Assembly: GCA_963837635.1 (NCBI GenBank)
Contig: CAWINY010000007.1
Span: forward strand, 310,001-374,000
DNA from: CAWINY01 sp963837635
GTDB taxonomy: Bacteria > Acidobacteriota > Terriglobia > Terriglobales > Acidobacteriaceae
Length of the DNA: 64,000 nucleotides
Direction: 5' to 3'
Positions 36,165-45,699 of the stretch are shown one piece after another. The notes under the pieces are model-generated. The model searched no databases. It saw only the letters and a program-made list of their open reading frames with translations, and was not told where the DNA came from. The first letter of the stretch is position 1; each line of letters starts with the position of its first letter. The position numbers were made by a program, and so were the translations under genes.

Positions 36165-37158
36165 CCCCCTGGCTGGTGTCGGATTGCTGGTCACGGCCGG
36201 CGTGGTGAACACCGGGTTTGCGGTGTCCATGAAGCGCATCCGCGGCTGGAATTTTGAGAACACTTGGTTCGTGTGGGCCGGCCTCGGCTTAGTCATTCTG
36301 CCCTTGACGCTCACCTGCTCCACCATACCGCGGCTCGGACAGGTCTATAGCGACTGCGGACCAGTGGTGCGCACGGTGGCGGCGCTTGGGTTGGCGTGGG
36401 GTATTTCCCAGATATTTTTGGGAATGGCCGTGGCGACCGTTGGCATTGGGGTGTCGTTTGCCGTCATCCTGGGGATTTCCGCAGCCGTCGGCAGTCTAGT
36501 CCCGCTGGTAGAGCGTGGCACGCACGTGCCCCTGACAACCGGAGGCCTTGCACTTACGGCCGGGATGTTGGTGCTGCTGGCGGGGGTTACCGTGTGCGCG
36601 AAAGCGGGATGGCAGCGGGACCAAGCCATACAGGCAAATACTGCCGTCACCACGCGGGGACTCGCCTACTGCCTGTTGGCGGGCGTGGGTTCAGGACTGA
36701 TGAATCTGGCCCTGGTTCTTGGCGCTCCGGTTATTGCCGCAGCCGTCCGATCCGGCGCGCAACCCGTATGGGCGCCCAATGCGGTATGGCTTCCGTTCCT
36801 GTGGAGTGGGGCGATACCAAACTTGGCCTATTGCTTCTGGCTGCTTCACAACAACCGTAGTTTTGCACGTTATTTCGAGGGCGGCAACGCCTGCTGGCAG
36901 TTCGCCGTAGTCATGTCGATTTGCTGGTTGGGTAGTGCTGTCCTCTATACACTGGGCGCCGGCCAAATGGGAACCTGGGGGCCGGTTTTCGCCTGGCCGG
37001 TTTACATGTCTCTGATTGTGATCACCGGGAATATCGCCGGCGTGCTCATGGGCGAATGGAAGGCGCCGTCTTCCGTCCCCATGCGCCGGATGGCCCAAGG
37101 AGTTGGGCTGCTGACCATCGCAGTTTTTCTCCTGGCCGGAATCAAAGCCAAGCCGTAA
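36157..37158 (+). CDS. RhaT-like sugar transporter (DMT superfamily)
   Basis: 333 residues from GTG 36157 overlapping the previous stop. Ten hydrophobic helices and the RhaT-type features: GVGLLVTAGVVNTGFAVSMKR, PNLAYCFWLLHNNRSFARY and GPVFAWPVYMSLIVITGNIAGVLMGEWK. RhaT imports L-rhamnose with protons in enterobacteria. Here it is embedded in a glycosyltransferase operon, so it may move a sugar or a lipid-linked intermediate instead. The substrate is open. Confidence 0.85.
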   Translation: MADPLAGVGLLVTAGVVNTGFAVSMKRIRGWNFENTWFVWAGLGLVILPLTLTCSTIPRLGQVYSDCGPVVRTVAALGLAWGISQIFLGMAVATVGIGVSFAVILGISAAVGSLVPLVERGTHVPLTTGGLALTAGMLVLLAGVTVCAKAGWQRDQAIQANTAVTTRGLAYCLLAGVGSGLMNLALVLGAPVIAAAVRSGAQPVWAPNAVWLPFLWSGAIPNLAYCFWLLHNNRSFARYFEGGNACWQFAVVMSICWLGSAVLYTLGAGQMGTWGPVFAWPVYMSLIVITGNIAGVLMGEWKAPSSVPMRRMAQGVGLLTIAVFLLAGIKAKP

Positions 37159-37170
37159 CGGGTATACTCA

Positions 37171-37752
37171 ATGCTAATCCACGAAGTAGCTGACTGCCGG
37201 TTTTCTGTCATGTCGATCTTCCGCAACCCCGCCCCTGTGTTTCTCGAGTACTGGAACTGGAAAGCGGCCCTGTTGAGCGCGGTCGGCCGCGCCCCGATTT
37301 TCCTGGTGACCACCTACTCCTATGGCTGGCGCAGCGCCACGCTTGCAGTCGCCCTGGAGACCGGGTATCGCGCCGGAACCGCGGGGATCTTTAGCGGATT
37401 CATCCAGGCGGTTCGCAACCGGCGCCCGACTTGGTTGGCGGTGCTGCTCATCACCATCGCGGTGCCGGGAGTTTCCCAGGGATTGGACTACCTGCTTCAC
37501 CGGCTGATGGCCACGCCGAACCTCCGCGCCGGAACGCTGGTGGGTCTCATTATTTCTGCCATTACGTCGCTGTTTAACTGGTACAGCATGCGACGCGGCA
37601 CCCTGCTGGTGGGACGCGAGCAAGACACCTTGGTACACGATCTCTGCAACTTGCCGCGGCTGGTGGTGGGTTTCCTGCTGGCGCCGCCGGCCTGGGTGTG
37701 GCGTTGTACGCGACAGGTGTTCGTCCCCTGCGGCGGTGAGCATGACGATTAA
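37171..37752 (+). CDS. Membrane protein of the glycosyltransferase cluster
   Basis: 193 residues; the ATG at 37210 (MSIFRNPAP) is an alternative start. Two or three hydrophobic stretches (WLAVLLITIAVPGVSQGLDYLL, TLVGLIISAITSLFNWYSM, LVVGFLLAPPAWVW) and the motif GRAPIFLVTTYSYGWRSATLA. I do not recognise the family. It sits 12 bases after the transporter gene and overlaps the second glycosyltransferase start, so it is likely part of the same pathway. Confidence 0.7.
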   Translation: MLIHEVADCRFSVMSIFRNPAPVFLEYWNWKAALLSAVGRAPIFLVTTYSYGWRSATLAVALETGYRAGTAGIFSGFIQAVRNRRPTWLAVLLITIAVPGVSQGLDYLLHRLMATPNLRAGTLVGLIISAITSLFNWYSMRRGTLLVGREQDTLVHDLCNLPRLVVGFLLAPPAWVWRCTRQVFVPCGGEHDD

Positions 37753-39166
37753 GACGCTTCATCTGACCAACGCCTGGTCACACACCTCCGGCGGCGTCGC
37801 GACCTTCTACCGCGCCCTGTTGGCCGCCGGCAATCGCCGGGGATGGCCGGTGCGGCTTGTCGTCCCCGGGGAACAGGACCACGTGGAGCACGTGGGGGCA
37901 TTGGGCCTTATTTACCATGTCGCTGCTCCGCCCTCGCGGCTGAACCCGTGTTATCGAAACATCCCCCCCACGAGTTTCCTGTTCGCCGGCACCAAGGTCC
38001 AGCAGATCTTGGCGGAAGAACGGCCGGACCTGGTCGAGATCAACGACAAGTACACGCTGAACTATCTGGGCCCGGTGTTGCGCGTGGGACTGGCCAAGGA
38101 CCTTGATTTTCGGCCGGTGACCATCGGGCTAAGCTGCGAGCGCATGGATCGCAATTTTGCCACCTACATCCACGCCGGTTCGCTGGGCCGCGAATTCTGC
38201 AAGGTGTACATGCGCTGGCTCTATTTCCCCTTCTTCGACCACCACATCGCCGTGAGTCATCACACCATGGCGGAGCTTCAGAGCGCTTCGCTTGGCCATA
38301 ACGTCCCGCGGGGTACTTGGGTGTTGCCCATGGGAGTCGATCACCAGCACTTCTCGCCCTCATACCGGACGGACCAGGCACGTCAAGAGCTGCTGGAACG
38401 TATTGGCGGCGCCAGTAATTCCGTGTTGTGTCTGTATGCAGGGCGCTTGGCGCCGGAGAAGAACCTCCGATTGTTAATTGATACGTTAGAACGACTCAGC
38501 CACCAGCCAAAAGATTACAGGCTTGTAGTGGCGGGCGACGGCCTCTCGCGTCAATCCTTCGCCGAGGAAGCCGAGCGGCGTGCCCCGGGAAAGGTAACGT
38601 TGCTGGGGCATCTCGCGGATCGGGAAGCTCTGGCGCGGATTTACGCGAACTGCGATTTCTTCTTGCATCCCAATGCCAACGAGCCTTTTGGAATTGCGCC
38701 GCTGGAAGCCATGGCTTCGGGTTTGGTCCTGATAGCCCCGGATTCAGGGGGCGTCAAGGAATACGCCAACCAGCAGAACGCGTGCCTGGTTTCTCCCGAC
38801 GCGGACGAATTCGCCGCGGCCATAACTCGGCTGACCGGCGACCCCGAGCTGCACCGTTCCTTAACCACCGCCGCCCGCGCCACGGCGAAAGCTCATGGCT
38901 GGGAGACGATCACCGACGCCTACCTGGATCTCTACCAGCGTCTCTACCTTGTGGGAAAAGGCCAGTTGTCCTTAACCGAGGCGGGCCCCGAGTTCGTGTC
39001 GAGTGCGCCGAGCCAAACCAGGCGAGGCGTGCTTTCGGGCACCGCAACCGTGGCGCAAAGCATCTTCTCTGCGGTCTCCACGCTCGCTGCTGTCCGTCGA
39101 GGTAGTCAACCGCCTTATGCCTTTCAAGCTCAGAGGGAGGAAAACCTTGCGGACTCTTTGGACTAA
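37742..39166 (+). CDS. Glycosyltransferase family 4, second of two
   Basis: 474 residues from ATG 37742; a GTG 6 bases earlier is in frame. The acceptor half begins with LHLTNAWSHTSGGVATFYRAL. The donor half has LYAGRLAPEKNLRLLIDTL, RLVVAGDGLSRQSF and ANEPFGIAPLEAMASGLVLI, the E-x7-E signature. Insertions such as CERMDRNFATYIHAGSLGR distinguish it from the first enzyme. Two different GT4 enzymes in one operon suggest sequential sugar addition. The last 60 residues are not conserved in the family and overlap the next gene. Confidence 0.9.
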   Translation: MTIKTLHLTNAWSHTSGGVATFYRALLAAGNRRGWPVRLVVPGEQDHVEHVGALGLIYHVAAPPSRLNPCYRNIPPTSFLFAGTKVQQILAEERPDLVEINDKYTLNYLGPVLRVGLAKDLDFRPVTIGLSCERMDRNFATYIHAGSLGREFCKVYMRWLYFPFFDHHIAVSHHTMAELQSASLGHNVPRGTWVLPMGVDHQHFSPSYRTDQARQELLERIGGASNSVLCLYAGRLAPEKNLRLLIDTLERLSHQPKDYRLVVAGDGLSRQSFAEEAERRAPGKVTLLGHLADREALARIYANCDFFLHPNANEPFGIAPLEAMASGLVLIAPDSGGVKEYANQQNACLVSPDADEFAAAITRLTGDPELHRSLTTAARATAKAHGWETITDAYLDLYQRLYLVGKGQLSLTEAGPEFVSSAPSQTRRGVLSGTATVAQSIFSAVSTLAAVRRGSQPPYAFQAQREENLADSLD

Positions 39167-39959
39167 GCGTCTGTTACCGTGTAGCTTCATTATTCTAATG
39201 ACTCTGGCGCTGTTGCCGAAGTGCGTCGCACAGAGCGACTCTGCGGCAACCCCTGCGCCGACAACCCCAACCAGCCCTTCGAACTCGTTGGGAACCCTTA
39301 ACGCCGAGCAGATCGTGGCTGCAATGATGTCGCGCAATGAGTCGCGAGCGGCGACGCTTCGGGGTTACACCGGGCGGCGCGTGTACCAGTTGAGTTATCG
39401 CGGCTTCCCGAGCAGCAAGGATGCCGAACTGATTGTCGATGCGCGCTATAGCGCACCCTCGACCAAAGAATTCACCGTGGTTTCGCAGAGCGGGTCCAAG
39501 TTCATCGTCGATAAGGTGCTGAAACGCCTTCTCGCGAGCGAGCAGGAAGCGCAGACTCAGGAAAACAGGCAAAAAACGGCATTGACGCCGCGCAACTACC
39601 TTTTCGAGTTAGCGGGCGAGGAGGTTACGGATCAGGGACGCTTCTACAGGTTGCGAGTGCAACCTAGGGTTCCGAGCAAGTTCCTCTATCGGGGCAACCT
39701 CTGGGTTGACGAGAACGACTTCGCTATTGCGCGCATCGAGGCCGAGCCCGCCAAGAACCCCTCTTTCTGGATCAGCAACACGCAAATCGAACAAAAGTAC
39801 GCTAAGTTCGGATCGTTTTGGTTGCCGGTGCGGAACCAGTCGACCAGCAAAGTCCGCCTCGGCGGCACGGCGACGCTGGTGATCGAATACCGGGACTATA
39901 GGCTGGCCAATGACGCTCAGCACGGCGCCGCGTCAGCACTGACTTCGGTGACGTTTTGA
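39147..39959 (+). CDS. LolA-like secreted protein of the glycosyltransferase cluster
   Basis: 270 residues from TTG 39147, six bases after GGGAGG. The signal peptide is LRTLWTKRLLPCSFIILMTLA followed by LLPKCVAQ. The mature part has LNAEQIVAAMMSRNESRAATL, YRLRVQPRVPSKFLYRGNLWVDENDFAIARIE and SFWISNTQIEQKY, which fit outer-membrane lipoprotein-sorting-like proteins with a LolA/LolB fold. A role in moving the product of the cluster to the outer membrane is an inference. An ATG at 39117 is an alternative start. Confidence 0.75.
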   Translation: MRTLWTKRLLPCSFIILMTLALLPKCVAQSDSAATPAPTTPTSPSNSLGTLNAEQIVAAMMSRNESRAATLRGYTGRRVYQLSYRGFPSSKDAELIVDARYSAPSTKEFTVVSQSGSKFIVDKVLKRLLASEQEAQTQENRQKTALTPRNYLFELAGEEVTDQGRFYRLRVQPRVPSKFLYRGNLWVDENDFAIARIEAEPAKNPSFWISNTQIEQKYAKFGSFWLPVRNQSTSKVRLGGTATLVIEYRDYRLANDAQHGAASALTSVTF

Positions 39960-39976
39960 TCCAACCCAAGGCTTGG

Positions 39977-39999
39977 CCGTCTTTTGGAAAATAAGACGG
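39977..39999 (+). terminator. Terminator-like hairpin after the glycosyltransferase cluster
   Basis: CCGTCTT and AAGACGG form a 7-bp stem with a 9-base loop, 18 bases after the stop codon. It is followed only by TAATTCTC, so it is a weak candidate. Confidence 0.4.
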
Positions 40000-40079
40000 G
40001 TAATTCTCAGATCCGCTGAGGAGCGCTAGAGATTGCGTCCGGCTGAGGCCATCAGTGTAGTCGCATTTCTCTGCTTAGG

Positions 40080-40241
40080 ATGGCGATTCACTCACGTTTC
40101 CCTACCCTCCCCATCCAAATCCAACCTGTTTGGATCGGTTATGCCAGCGTGACTGCAATCGCCGGGGCGGGGCTAGGTGCGCTGTTTCCCGCGCTCATCA
40201 CTGCCTGGAAGGATCCAGTTGACGCGATCTCGTACGAGTGA
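40080..40241 (+). pseudogene. FtsX/MacB-type ABC permease, C-terminal remnant
   Basis: A 53-codon frame whose second half, TAIAGAGLGALFPALITAWK then DPVDAISYE and a stop, matches the very C-terminus of MacB/FtsX permeases (usual pattern GLxxGLxPAxxAxxxDPxEALRxE). The first 15 residues show no similarity and there is no ribosome site. The roughly 380 to 780 residues before this point are missing. The remaining bases between 39960 and 40330 carry nothing else I can name. Confidence 0.72.
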
Positions 40242-40329
40242 GCGGCATCACCAGTGCATGTCCTACGAGTTCAGGCATGGCGGGCCTATTGCTTGTATTC
40301 AGCACAGCAGACCTGGAATCTGAAAGGAA

Positions 40330-40355
40330 CTCAGGCGGCCACCTGACCGCCTGAG
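40330..40355 (-). terminator. Terminator-like hairpin after the YncE-phosphoesterase gene
   Basis: CTCAGGCGG and CCGCCTGAG pair perfectly (9 bp) around an 8-base loop, just past the stop at 40376 on the minus strand. TTCCTTTC follows in the transcript direction. Confidence 0.55.
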
Positions 40356-40375
40356 TCCGTCCAGCAGGTGTGGCT

Positions 40376-43087
40376 CTAATCCCGGTCCTGACGGTCGGGA
40401 AGAATTGAGGGTTTCGGTTGCGGCATCGGGACACTTGCTCCCTTGATACCCTTCCAAAGGATTTCATTGACTACGGCCGATGGCGCGCTGTCAGGATGCT
40501 CGAAATCCAGCTTCGCGGAACGCAGCTCCAAGTTGCGCATCGGGTCGGAAGACTTCAGCGCGGAAGCCAGCGGTGTCTGTGCGCAGATCACAGACTGGTC
40601 AGGCAGAATCGCCGTGAACAACTTGGAATTTTCGGGACGAGAATCGAAGTCCAGGATCGGCTCGGCAATAGCGTCGTATTGCGTGAGCGGCCGAATGCCG
40701 AGCAGCATTTCCATGGTCTTTAGGACACTGTCGGTGTTGTAGAAACGGTGATCCACCGAATTCGCCTCAATCCAGGGACTGATGACATAGGCCGTGGAGC
40801 GATGCGCATCGACGTGATCAGGTCCGTCCTGCGAATCATCTTCGATCACAAAAATCGCCGTGCTCTCCCAGATCGGGCTCATGCTCACGGCTTCGACGAG
40901 TTGGCCGACCGCATAGTCGTTATCCGCGACTTCGGCGCTCGGCGCGAACTTGCCCGGCGTATAACCCTGAGTGTGATCGTGGTGAAAACGCACGGTCATA
41001 AAGGCCGGCACGGAGTTGCCGGTGTGATCCTTGGCCAACATCAGGTGGAACTCGCGGTTCCACTCGGCGAACCGGCTAGGCTCATTGTAGTGTCCATACG
41101 TTGTGCGCTGGTAGAAGCAGCCGTAGCTGCCCGGCGCATTGCTATCCGGAAAATCATTGTCGTAACGACGGTAGTCCCAGTCGCTGAATCCGACAAGGTT
41201 GCGTCCCGCAGGCTGAAGTCCAGCCGCCGCTGGCCAGTTGTCGGGGATGAGGGGATTGCCGTTCTGCGTCACCCCAAACGAGTAGAAGAAACCGTAGTTG
41301 CGATACGAGAGGTTTGCCGCCCGTACTGCATCCCAGATATGCCCGCCTGCAGCTTCGGAGACATCCGGAATGGCGGGAGCGCCGTTCGGAAAAGCCACGG
41401 ACATGGTGTTGCCGTCCGGATCCTTGGCTGGATGACCACCCGTGATGTAGCCGTTGTTTTGGCCTTCGAAATCGTACTGCCGTCCGCGGCCGCTATAGTT
41501 GTAAGGGAGATTCTTGATTACGGATTCGTTGGCCATGCTCTGCGTGCTCCAGGGCCAACCGTCGCCGCTTGCCTCGCCGGTGTCGTAGAAGTTATCGAGC
41601 AGGACAAAACGTGAAGCCAAGGCGTGCAGATTCGGCGTGATGGGCGAGCCGAAGAGCACGAGCGATGGGTCTCCATTGCCTTGGGGCAGATCGCCGAGAA
41701 CCTGATCGTAGGTGCGGTTTTCCTTGATGATGTAGATGACGTGTTTGATTTTGCCGGCTTTAAGGCCGATAGCGTCAAGCCGGTTATCCGGGATGATGGG
41801 GGCGCCCTGCGCGCTGAGCGAGTCATTCAGCCCATTGTTGGCGAAGACATCGCGGGTATATGCCATCAGCTGTTTTGGCTTGGGCACGGGCACGAACGAA
41901 ACACTTCCCTCGATCAGATTGAGATCATACGAAATATTCGAGTTGAACTCCCATTGGACGTAGCCGGGATTGGGATAGCGCGTGGTGGTGCCTTTGGCGT
42001 TGGTAAACAGCAAGTGCTTGCCATTCGGGCTTGCCACGACGCCGGTGGGATACCATCCCGTGGGGATGTAGCCGAGCAGTTCCAGCCAAGAGCCTTGCAC
42101 GCTGGCAACCGCAATTGCGTTCATATCGCCGAGCGCGATGTACAGGCGGGTGTTGTCGGGCGAGAGGCCGAGACCCACCGGAGTTGCGCCAGCGGTCTTG
42201 GAGAAGCGCCCCGAGCGCACCAGTAGCGTGTTAATGACCTGATCGGTCGAGGTGGAGATGGTTGAGATGGTGTCGCTATTGGCATTGGCGACGTAAAGCG
42301 ACGACTGGCTCTTGTCCAAAAGCAGTGAAACCGGATGGGAGCCCACGACGATGGAGCCAATCAGCGTGGGAGAGGAAGGCACGCGCGTATCCAGGACGTA
42401 CAAGGCGCTGTCGCGCTGGCTGGCGACGTAGAGCTTGCTGCCATCGGCCAGCGCGGCAACCGCGAGGGGAAAATTGGGTGTCCCGTAGAAGCTGGAGGTA
42501 AACGTATAGCGTCCCACTTCAACGCCGTTCTTGTAGATGGCAACGCTGGTCGCTTGCGCAAAGGTGCCGGGGTCATTGTTGGTGACGTACAGGGTACCTT
42601 GGCTGTCGGTGGCGATCCCCGAGGGGAAGTCGCCCTTCCGGGTGAGAATGGACCCGGTTTGCGTCAGGGTTCCGTTTTGCGAGAGCGACAGGGTCGCGAT
42701 GCTGTCGTTGGCGCCTTGGGCCGCGTACAGCGTGCCATCCGGGCCGAACGCAAGCCCGTAGTACAGGCCGTTGGTGCCGATCACATCGTTGGGGAAATCG
42801 ACATGGGACACGGCAATGCCCGTCGATGTGCTGATGGCCCACAGCGATTGGTGAAAGCCCATATCCGTGGTGATGGCGTACTTGCCGTTCGGTGAAAGGA
42901 TGATATTCATGGGCAGGTTGCCGATGCTCTGCTGCATGCCGAGCGGTGGCAACGTGATCCGCTTGCCGGTGATCAGTTGGCTGTTCTGCGCGCTTGCGGC
43001 GCTGGAGTACGAAATCACGACCATACTCAGCAGCAGAGTCATGAGCAGGACTTGACGGAGGTAGTGAGTGGGGGAGACTCGCATCAT
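40376..43087 (-). CDS. Secreted YncE-like beta-propeller fused to phosphoesterase
   Basis: 903 residues from ATG 43087 after AAGGAG. A signal peptide (LMTLLLSMVVISYSSAASA) precedes a propeller of about 400 residues with repeats such as NGKYAITTDMGFHQSLWAIS and GSHPVSLLLDKSQSSLYVAN. The phosphoesterase domain (PF04185 type) begins near IKHVIYIIKENRTYDQVLGD and has FVIEDDSQDGPDHVDAHRS near the end, both metal-site regions. The family hydrolyses phosphodiesters or phosphomonoesters outside the cytoplasm. It lies downstream of a TonB receptor and close to two more phosphatases. Confidence 0.88.
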   Translation of the reverse strand: MMRVSPTHYLRQVLLMTLLLSMVVISYSSAASAQNSQLITGKRITLPPLGMQQSIGNLPMNIILSPNGKYAITTDMGFHQSLWAISTSTGIAVSHVDFPNDVIGTNGLYYGLAFGPDGTLYAAQGANDSIATLSLSQNGTLTQTGSILTRKGDFPSGIATDSQGTLYVTNNDPGTFAQATSVAIYKNGVEVGRYTFTSSFYGTPNFPLAVAALADGSKLYVASQRDSALYVLDTRVPSSPTLIGSIVVGSHPVSLLLDKSQSSLYVANANSDTISTISTSTDQVINTLLVRSGRFSKTAGATPVGLGLSPDNTRLYIALGDMNAIAVASVQGSWLELLGYIPTGWYPTGVVASPNGKHLLFTNAKGTTTRYPNPGYVQWEFNSNISYDLNLIEGSVSFVPVPKPKQLMAYTRDVFANNGLNDSLSAQGAPIIPDNRLDAIGLKAGKIKHVIYIIKENRTYDQVLGDLPQGNGDPSLVLFGSPITPNLHALASRFVLLDNFYDTGEASGDGWPWSTQSMANESVIKNLPYNYSGRGRQYDFEGQNNGYITGGHPAKDPDGNTMSVAFPNGAPAIPDVSEAAGGHIWDAVRAANLSYRNYGFFYSFGVTQNGNPLIPDNWPAAAGLQPAGRNLVGFSDWDYRRYDNDFPDSNAPGSYGCFYQRTTYGHYNEPSRFAEWNREFHLMLAKDHTGNSVPAFMTVRFHHDHTQGYTPGKFAPSAEVADNDYAVGQLVEAVSMSPIWESTAIFVIEDDSQDGPDHVDAHRSTAYVISPWIEANSVDHRFYNTDSVLKTMEMLLGIRPLTQYDAIAEPILDFDSRPENSKLFTAILPDQSVICAQTPLASALKSSDPMRNLELRSAKLDFEHPDSAPSAVVNEILWKGIKGASVPMPQPKPSILPDRQDRD

Positions 43088-43201
43088 GTGCTCCTTTGGG
43101 GCGGTTAAGGGTTGAGAGTTGGTGGCCCTTGGACGAATCAGGAGACTTGCGGACAAACTTGAGTACGAAACACGGCAGACTCACATTGCGGTCCAGCGCC
43201 T

Positions 43202-45562
43202 TCAGTGGCCCGAGGACCAGCGAAATACAACCCGGCCGATGACCTCGCGTGGGCGGCCTATGTGTGTCCCGGAATATGCACTGTAGAAGTTGTAGAGATA
43301 CAGCTGATCGAACAGGTTATTGACTCCCAATTGCAGCGCTACCGGGTGGGGCGATTCACGCATCAGTTCAATCCCGCCCACCAGATTCATGACCGTTCTG
43401 GGCTTGATCCTCCTCCGCAAGGTATCAACCTGCGCCACCACTCGTGGGTCAGTGTCGGCCAGCTTGTCCGGATCAAAGTCTGTCGGTAATCCGCTATCAA
43501 AGCGGCCAACCATGCTGACCCATGCCCCGGAGCGATGGGTGTAAGTCGCGCCAAACTGCGCTTCGTTGCGTTCATCCTGATCGGCAGGTTGGCGGCCGGG
43601 AAGGAATAGATTCCCGGCGTCAGCGCCAAGGAAAATGCCGCCGACAATCGGGGTCGTGATGGTTGCCTTCATGTTCGCGTAACTGGCGTAAGCGGAAAGT
43701 CCGTGGGTAGCAGCAAAGTCCAGGCGAAGCTCCGTGCCGCGCACATCCGCTCCGGTGAGGGCAACCGGAAAAACGATCGCTGTGCTCAGCAACTGGCCAT
43801 CGTCGGTAAAATTGCGACTATTCTTAATGTAATGGGAGACATCCAGCCGAAGCTTGGAACCGATCCGCTGCTGCACCCCGACCTCGTAGAAATTCTGGCG
43901 CTCCGACGGCACAGGCTGATAAGTATCGGTGGGACGATCGTTTGAAAGCGCCGCCACGCTGGTAGAAGAGGAAAACAGGAGATTCTCCAAGGGTGGTGGC
44001 TGAAACAGGCGATTGTAGGCGGCGCGGAATACGGTGCCGGTGCGCAGGACGTGGTACGCGACTCCAATGCGCGGCGACCATGCATGCTCCTGGATCACGA
44101 GATCGTGATAGTCGAAGCGAAGCCCGGCATCGATCGTTAGCCGCTCGCCCAGTCGAAAGTGTTGCTGAATGAAGCCCGCGGTCTTCCACCCCGTCTGCTT
44201 ATCGTGGAAGTCGAAGGGATTGCCGGTGGTGAAGGCTGCCAGCGGTTCTTCTGGATCTTCGATCACCGAGGGATCGGTCACGGCCAGGGTGAAGGCTTCC
44301 GAAATCGGAAGGCGATACATTTCTGCACCCGCTTCGAGCTGTCCCAATCTCCAATCGTGATGGAGCTTTCCCCGAATCCCTTCGGTTCGCTGCCGCCGAT
44401 GCTGCTCGATGAGGTACGGCGTCCCCGTCATGTCGGGATCGAGAAAAGCGGCGGAAGAAGAACGTCGTGAAGCGGAAATGTCGAAGATGGTGCGGTCGCT
44501 GAGCACCCGGCTCCAGGCAAGCGATTGAAAATCGTCGCGTAGTTTCTGGGTTTGCCGCTGGCCTGCATCCTGCTGATCCGCCGTGTTTGGTACCTGAAAG
44601 TCGGAACCGTCCGTGGCAAGGGACAGGCGAAGGCTGTCGATCTTGGTTGGCAGCCAGTCGAAGCGTGTAAACAGGTGCGCGATAGCCCCGCTGTTATGAA
44701 AGTTTCCGATTTCCGGCGGATCGAGAAAGCGGTCGCTGTGGTTTCCGTCGGCGGTAACGAAGAAACCAAAGTTGCCTGCATGGCCTCCGAACTCAACATC
44801 CGTGGCTTGCGAGATGAGCGATCCACCTGACACGGAGAGCGCGCCTTGCAACGGCATGTCGAGCCCGGACTTGGAAGTCAGGTTCACGACCGCGGATAGC
44901 TTATCGCCGTATTCCGCGGGCATACTGCCGGTAAGGATCTGCGCGGCGTGCAGGTTCTCGGTATCGAGGCCGGTGGCAAACGATCCGGTTAAGTTGTCGG
45001 CCAGGGGCACGCCATCCAGCACAACCTGCGGCTGCGTCTCCGCGCCGCGCACGTGCATGCGGCCGTTTTCCTCCGGCACCGCGCCGGGGATCGTCTCGAT
45101 GATCGCCGACATGCCTTTCTGTGCTGGAGCCATTGGCTGATGTTCCAGGTCGTCATCGCTGAAATCGCGGTGCGTGATCGACGCGCTGGACTCGAGGAGG
45201 GGCGCGGTATCGCTGACGGTGATCTGCTGCACCGTTGTTGAGGTCGTGAAATGGAAGTTGTGGACGACTGTCGTGCTGGTGTAGAGTTCGCCGAAATACT
45301 CCGCTGCTACGAAACCGCGCGTTTCCACCCGAAGCGTGAACGTGCCCAAAGGGACGTTGGAGAAACTGTAACGTCCTTGCTTGGTTGTGACCGTCTGGCG
45401 AGCCTGCGGTGAAGCCGCCGAACTCAAGGTCACCTTCGCACCGGAGATCAAGGCATCGCTGGGGTCGGTGATGACCCCTTGTACGGTTCCTAGGTTCTGC
45501 GCCACAAGGGCCGGCAGCATCAACAAGAAAAGAATCAGCAGCGCAAACACCGACTTCGACAT
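43202..45562 (-). CDS. TonB-dependent outer-membrane receptor with carboxypeptidase regulatory-like N-terminus
   Basis: 786 residues from ATG 45562 after AAGGAG. The signal peptide (FALLILFLLMLPALVAQ) is followed by a carboxypeptidase-regulatory-like beta-sandwich (GVITDPSDALISGAKVTL, YSFSNVPLGTFTLRVETRGF). Then comes the plug (RGAETQPQVVLDGVPLADNL) and a 22-strand-type barrel ending in aromatic-rich FRWSSGH. This architecture is common in Acidobacteria and Bacteroidota. Surrounded by secreted phosphatases, it may import a phosphorylated or released organic compound. The ligand is unknown. Confidence 0.9.
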   Translation of the reverse strand: MSKSVFALLILFLLMLPALVAQNLGTVQGVITDPSDALISGAKVTLSSAASPQARQTVTTKQGRYSFSNVPLGTFTLRVETRGFVAAEYFGELYTSTTVVHNFHFTTSTTVQQITVSDTAPLLESSASITHRDFSDDDLEHQPMAPAQKGMSAIIETIPGAVPEENGRMHVRGAETQPQVVLDGVPLADNLTGSFATGLDTENLHAAQILTGSMPAEYGDKLSAVVNLTSKSGLDMPLQGALSVSGGSLISQATDVEFGGHAGNFGFFVTADGNHSDRFLDPPEIGNFHNSGAIAHLFTRFDWLPTKIDSLRLSLATDGSDFQVPNTADQQDAGQRQTQKLRDDFQSLAWSRVLSDRTIFDISASRRSSSAAFLDPDMTGTPYLIEQHRRQRTEGIRGKLHHDWRLGQLEAGAEMYRLPISEAFTLAVTDPSVIEDPEEPLAAFTTGNPFDFHDKQTGWKTAGFIQQHFRLGERLTIDAGLRFDYHDLVIQEHAWSPRIGVAYHVLRTGTVFRAAYNRLFQPPPLENLLFSSSTSVAALSNDRPTDTYQPVPSERQNFYEVGVQQRIGSKLRLDVSHYIKNSRNFTDDGQLLSTAIVFPVALTGADVRGTELRLDFAATHGLSAYASYANMKATITTPIVGGIFLGADAGNLFLPGRQPADQDERNEAQFGATYTHRSGAWVSMVGRFDSGLPTDFDPDKLADTDPRVVAQVDTLRRRIKPRTVMNLVGGIELMRESPHPVALQLGVNNLFDQLYLYNFYSAYSGTHIGRPREVIGRVVFRWSSGH

Positions 45563-45662
45563 GCCTAACTCCTTGCCGGCAGGTTTGAATGGAACGGAAC
45601 TGAAGTACTGGAGATCTGAGCCATCCTTTGCGTCACCCAACGTGGGGTGAATGGACAAAACA

Positions 45663-45688
45663 CTCGGGCTGGCGTGAACCAGCCCGAG
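45663..45688 (-). terminator. Terminator-like hairpin after phosphoesterase gene
   Basis: CTCGGGCTGG and CCAGCCCGAG pair perfectly (10 bp, 6-base loop). On the minus strand it lies 12 bases after the stop at 45700 and is followed by TGTTTTG. Confidence 0.6.
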
Positions 45689-45699
45689 CACTTAGTCGC

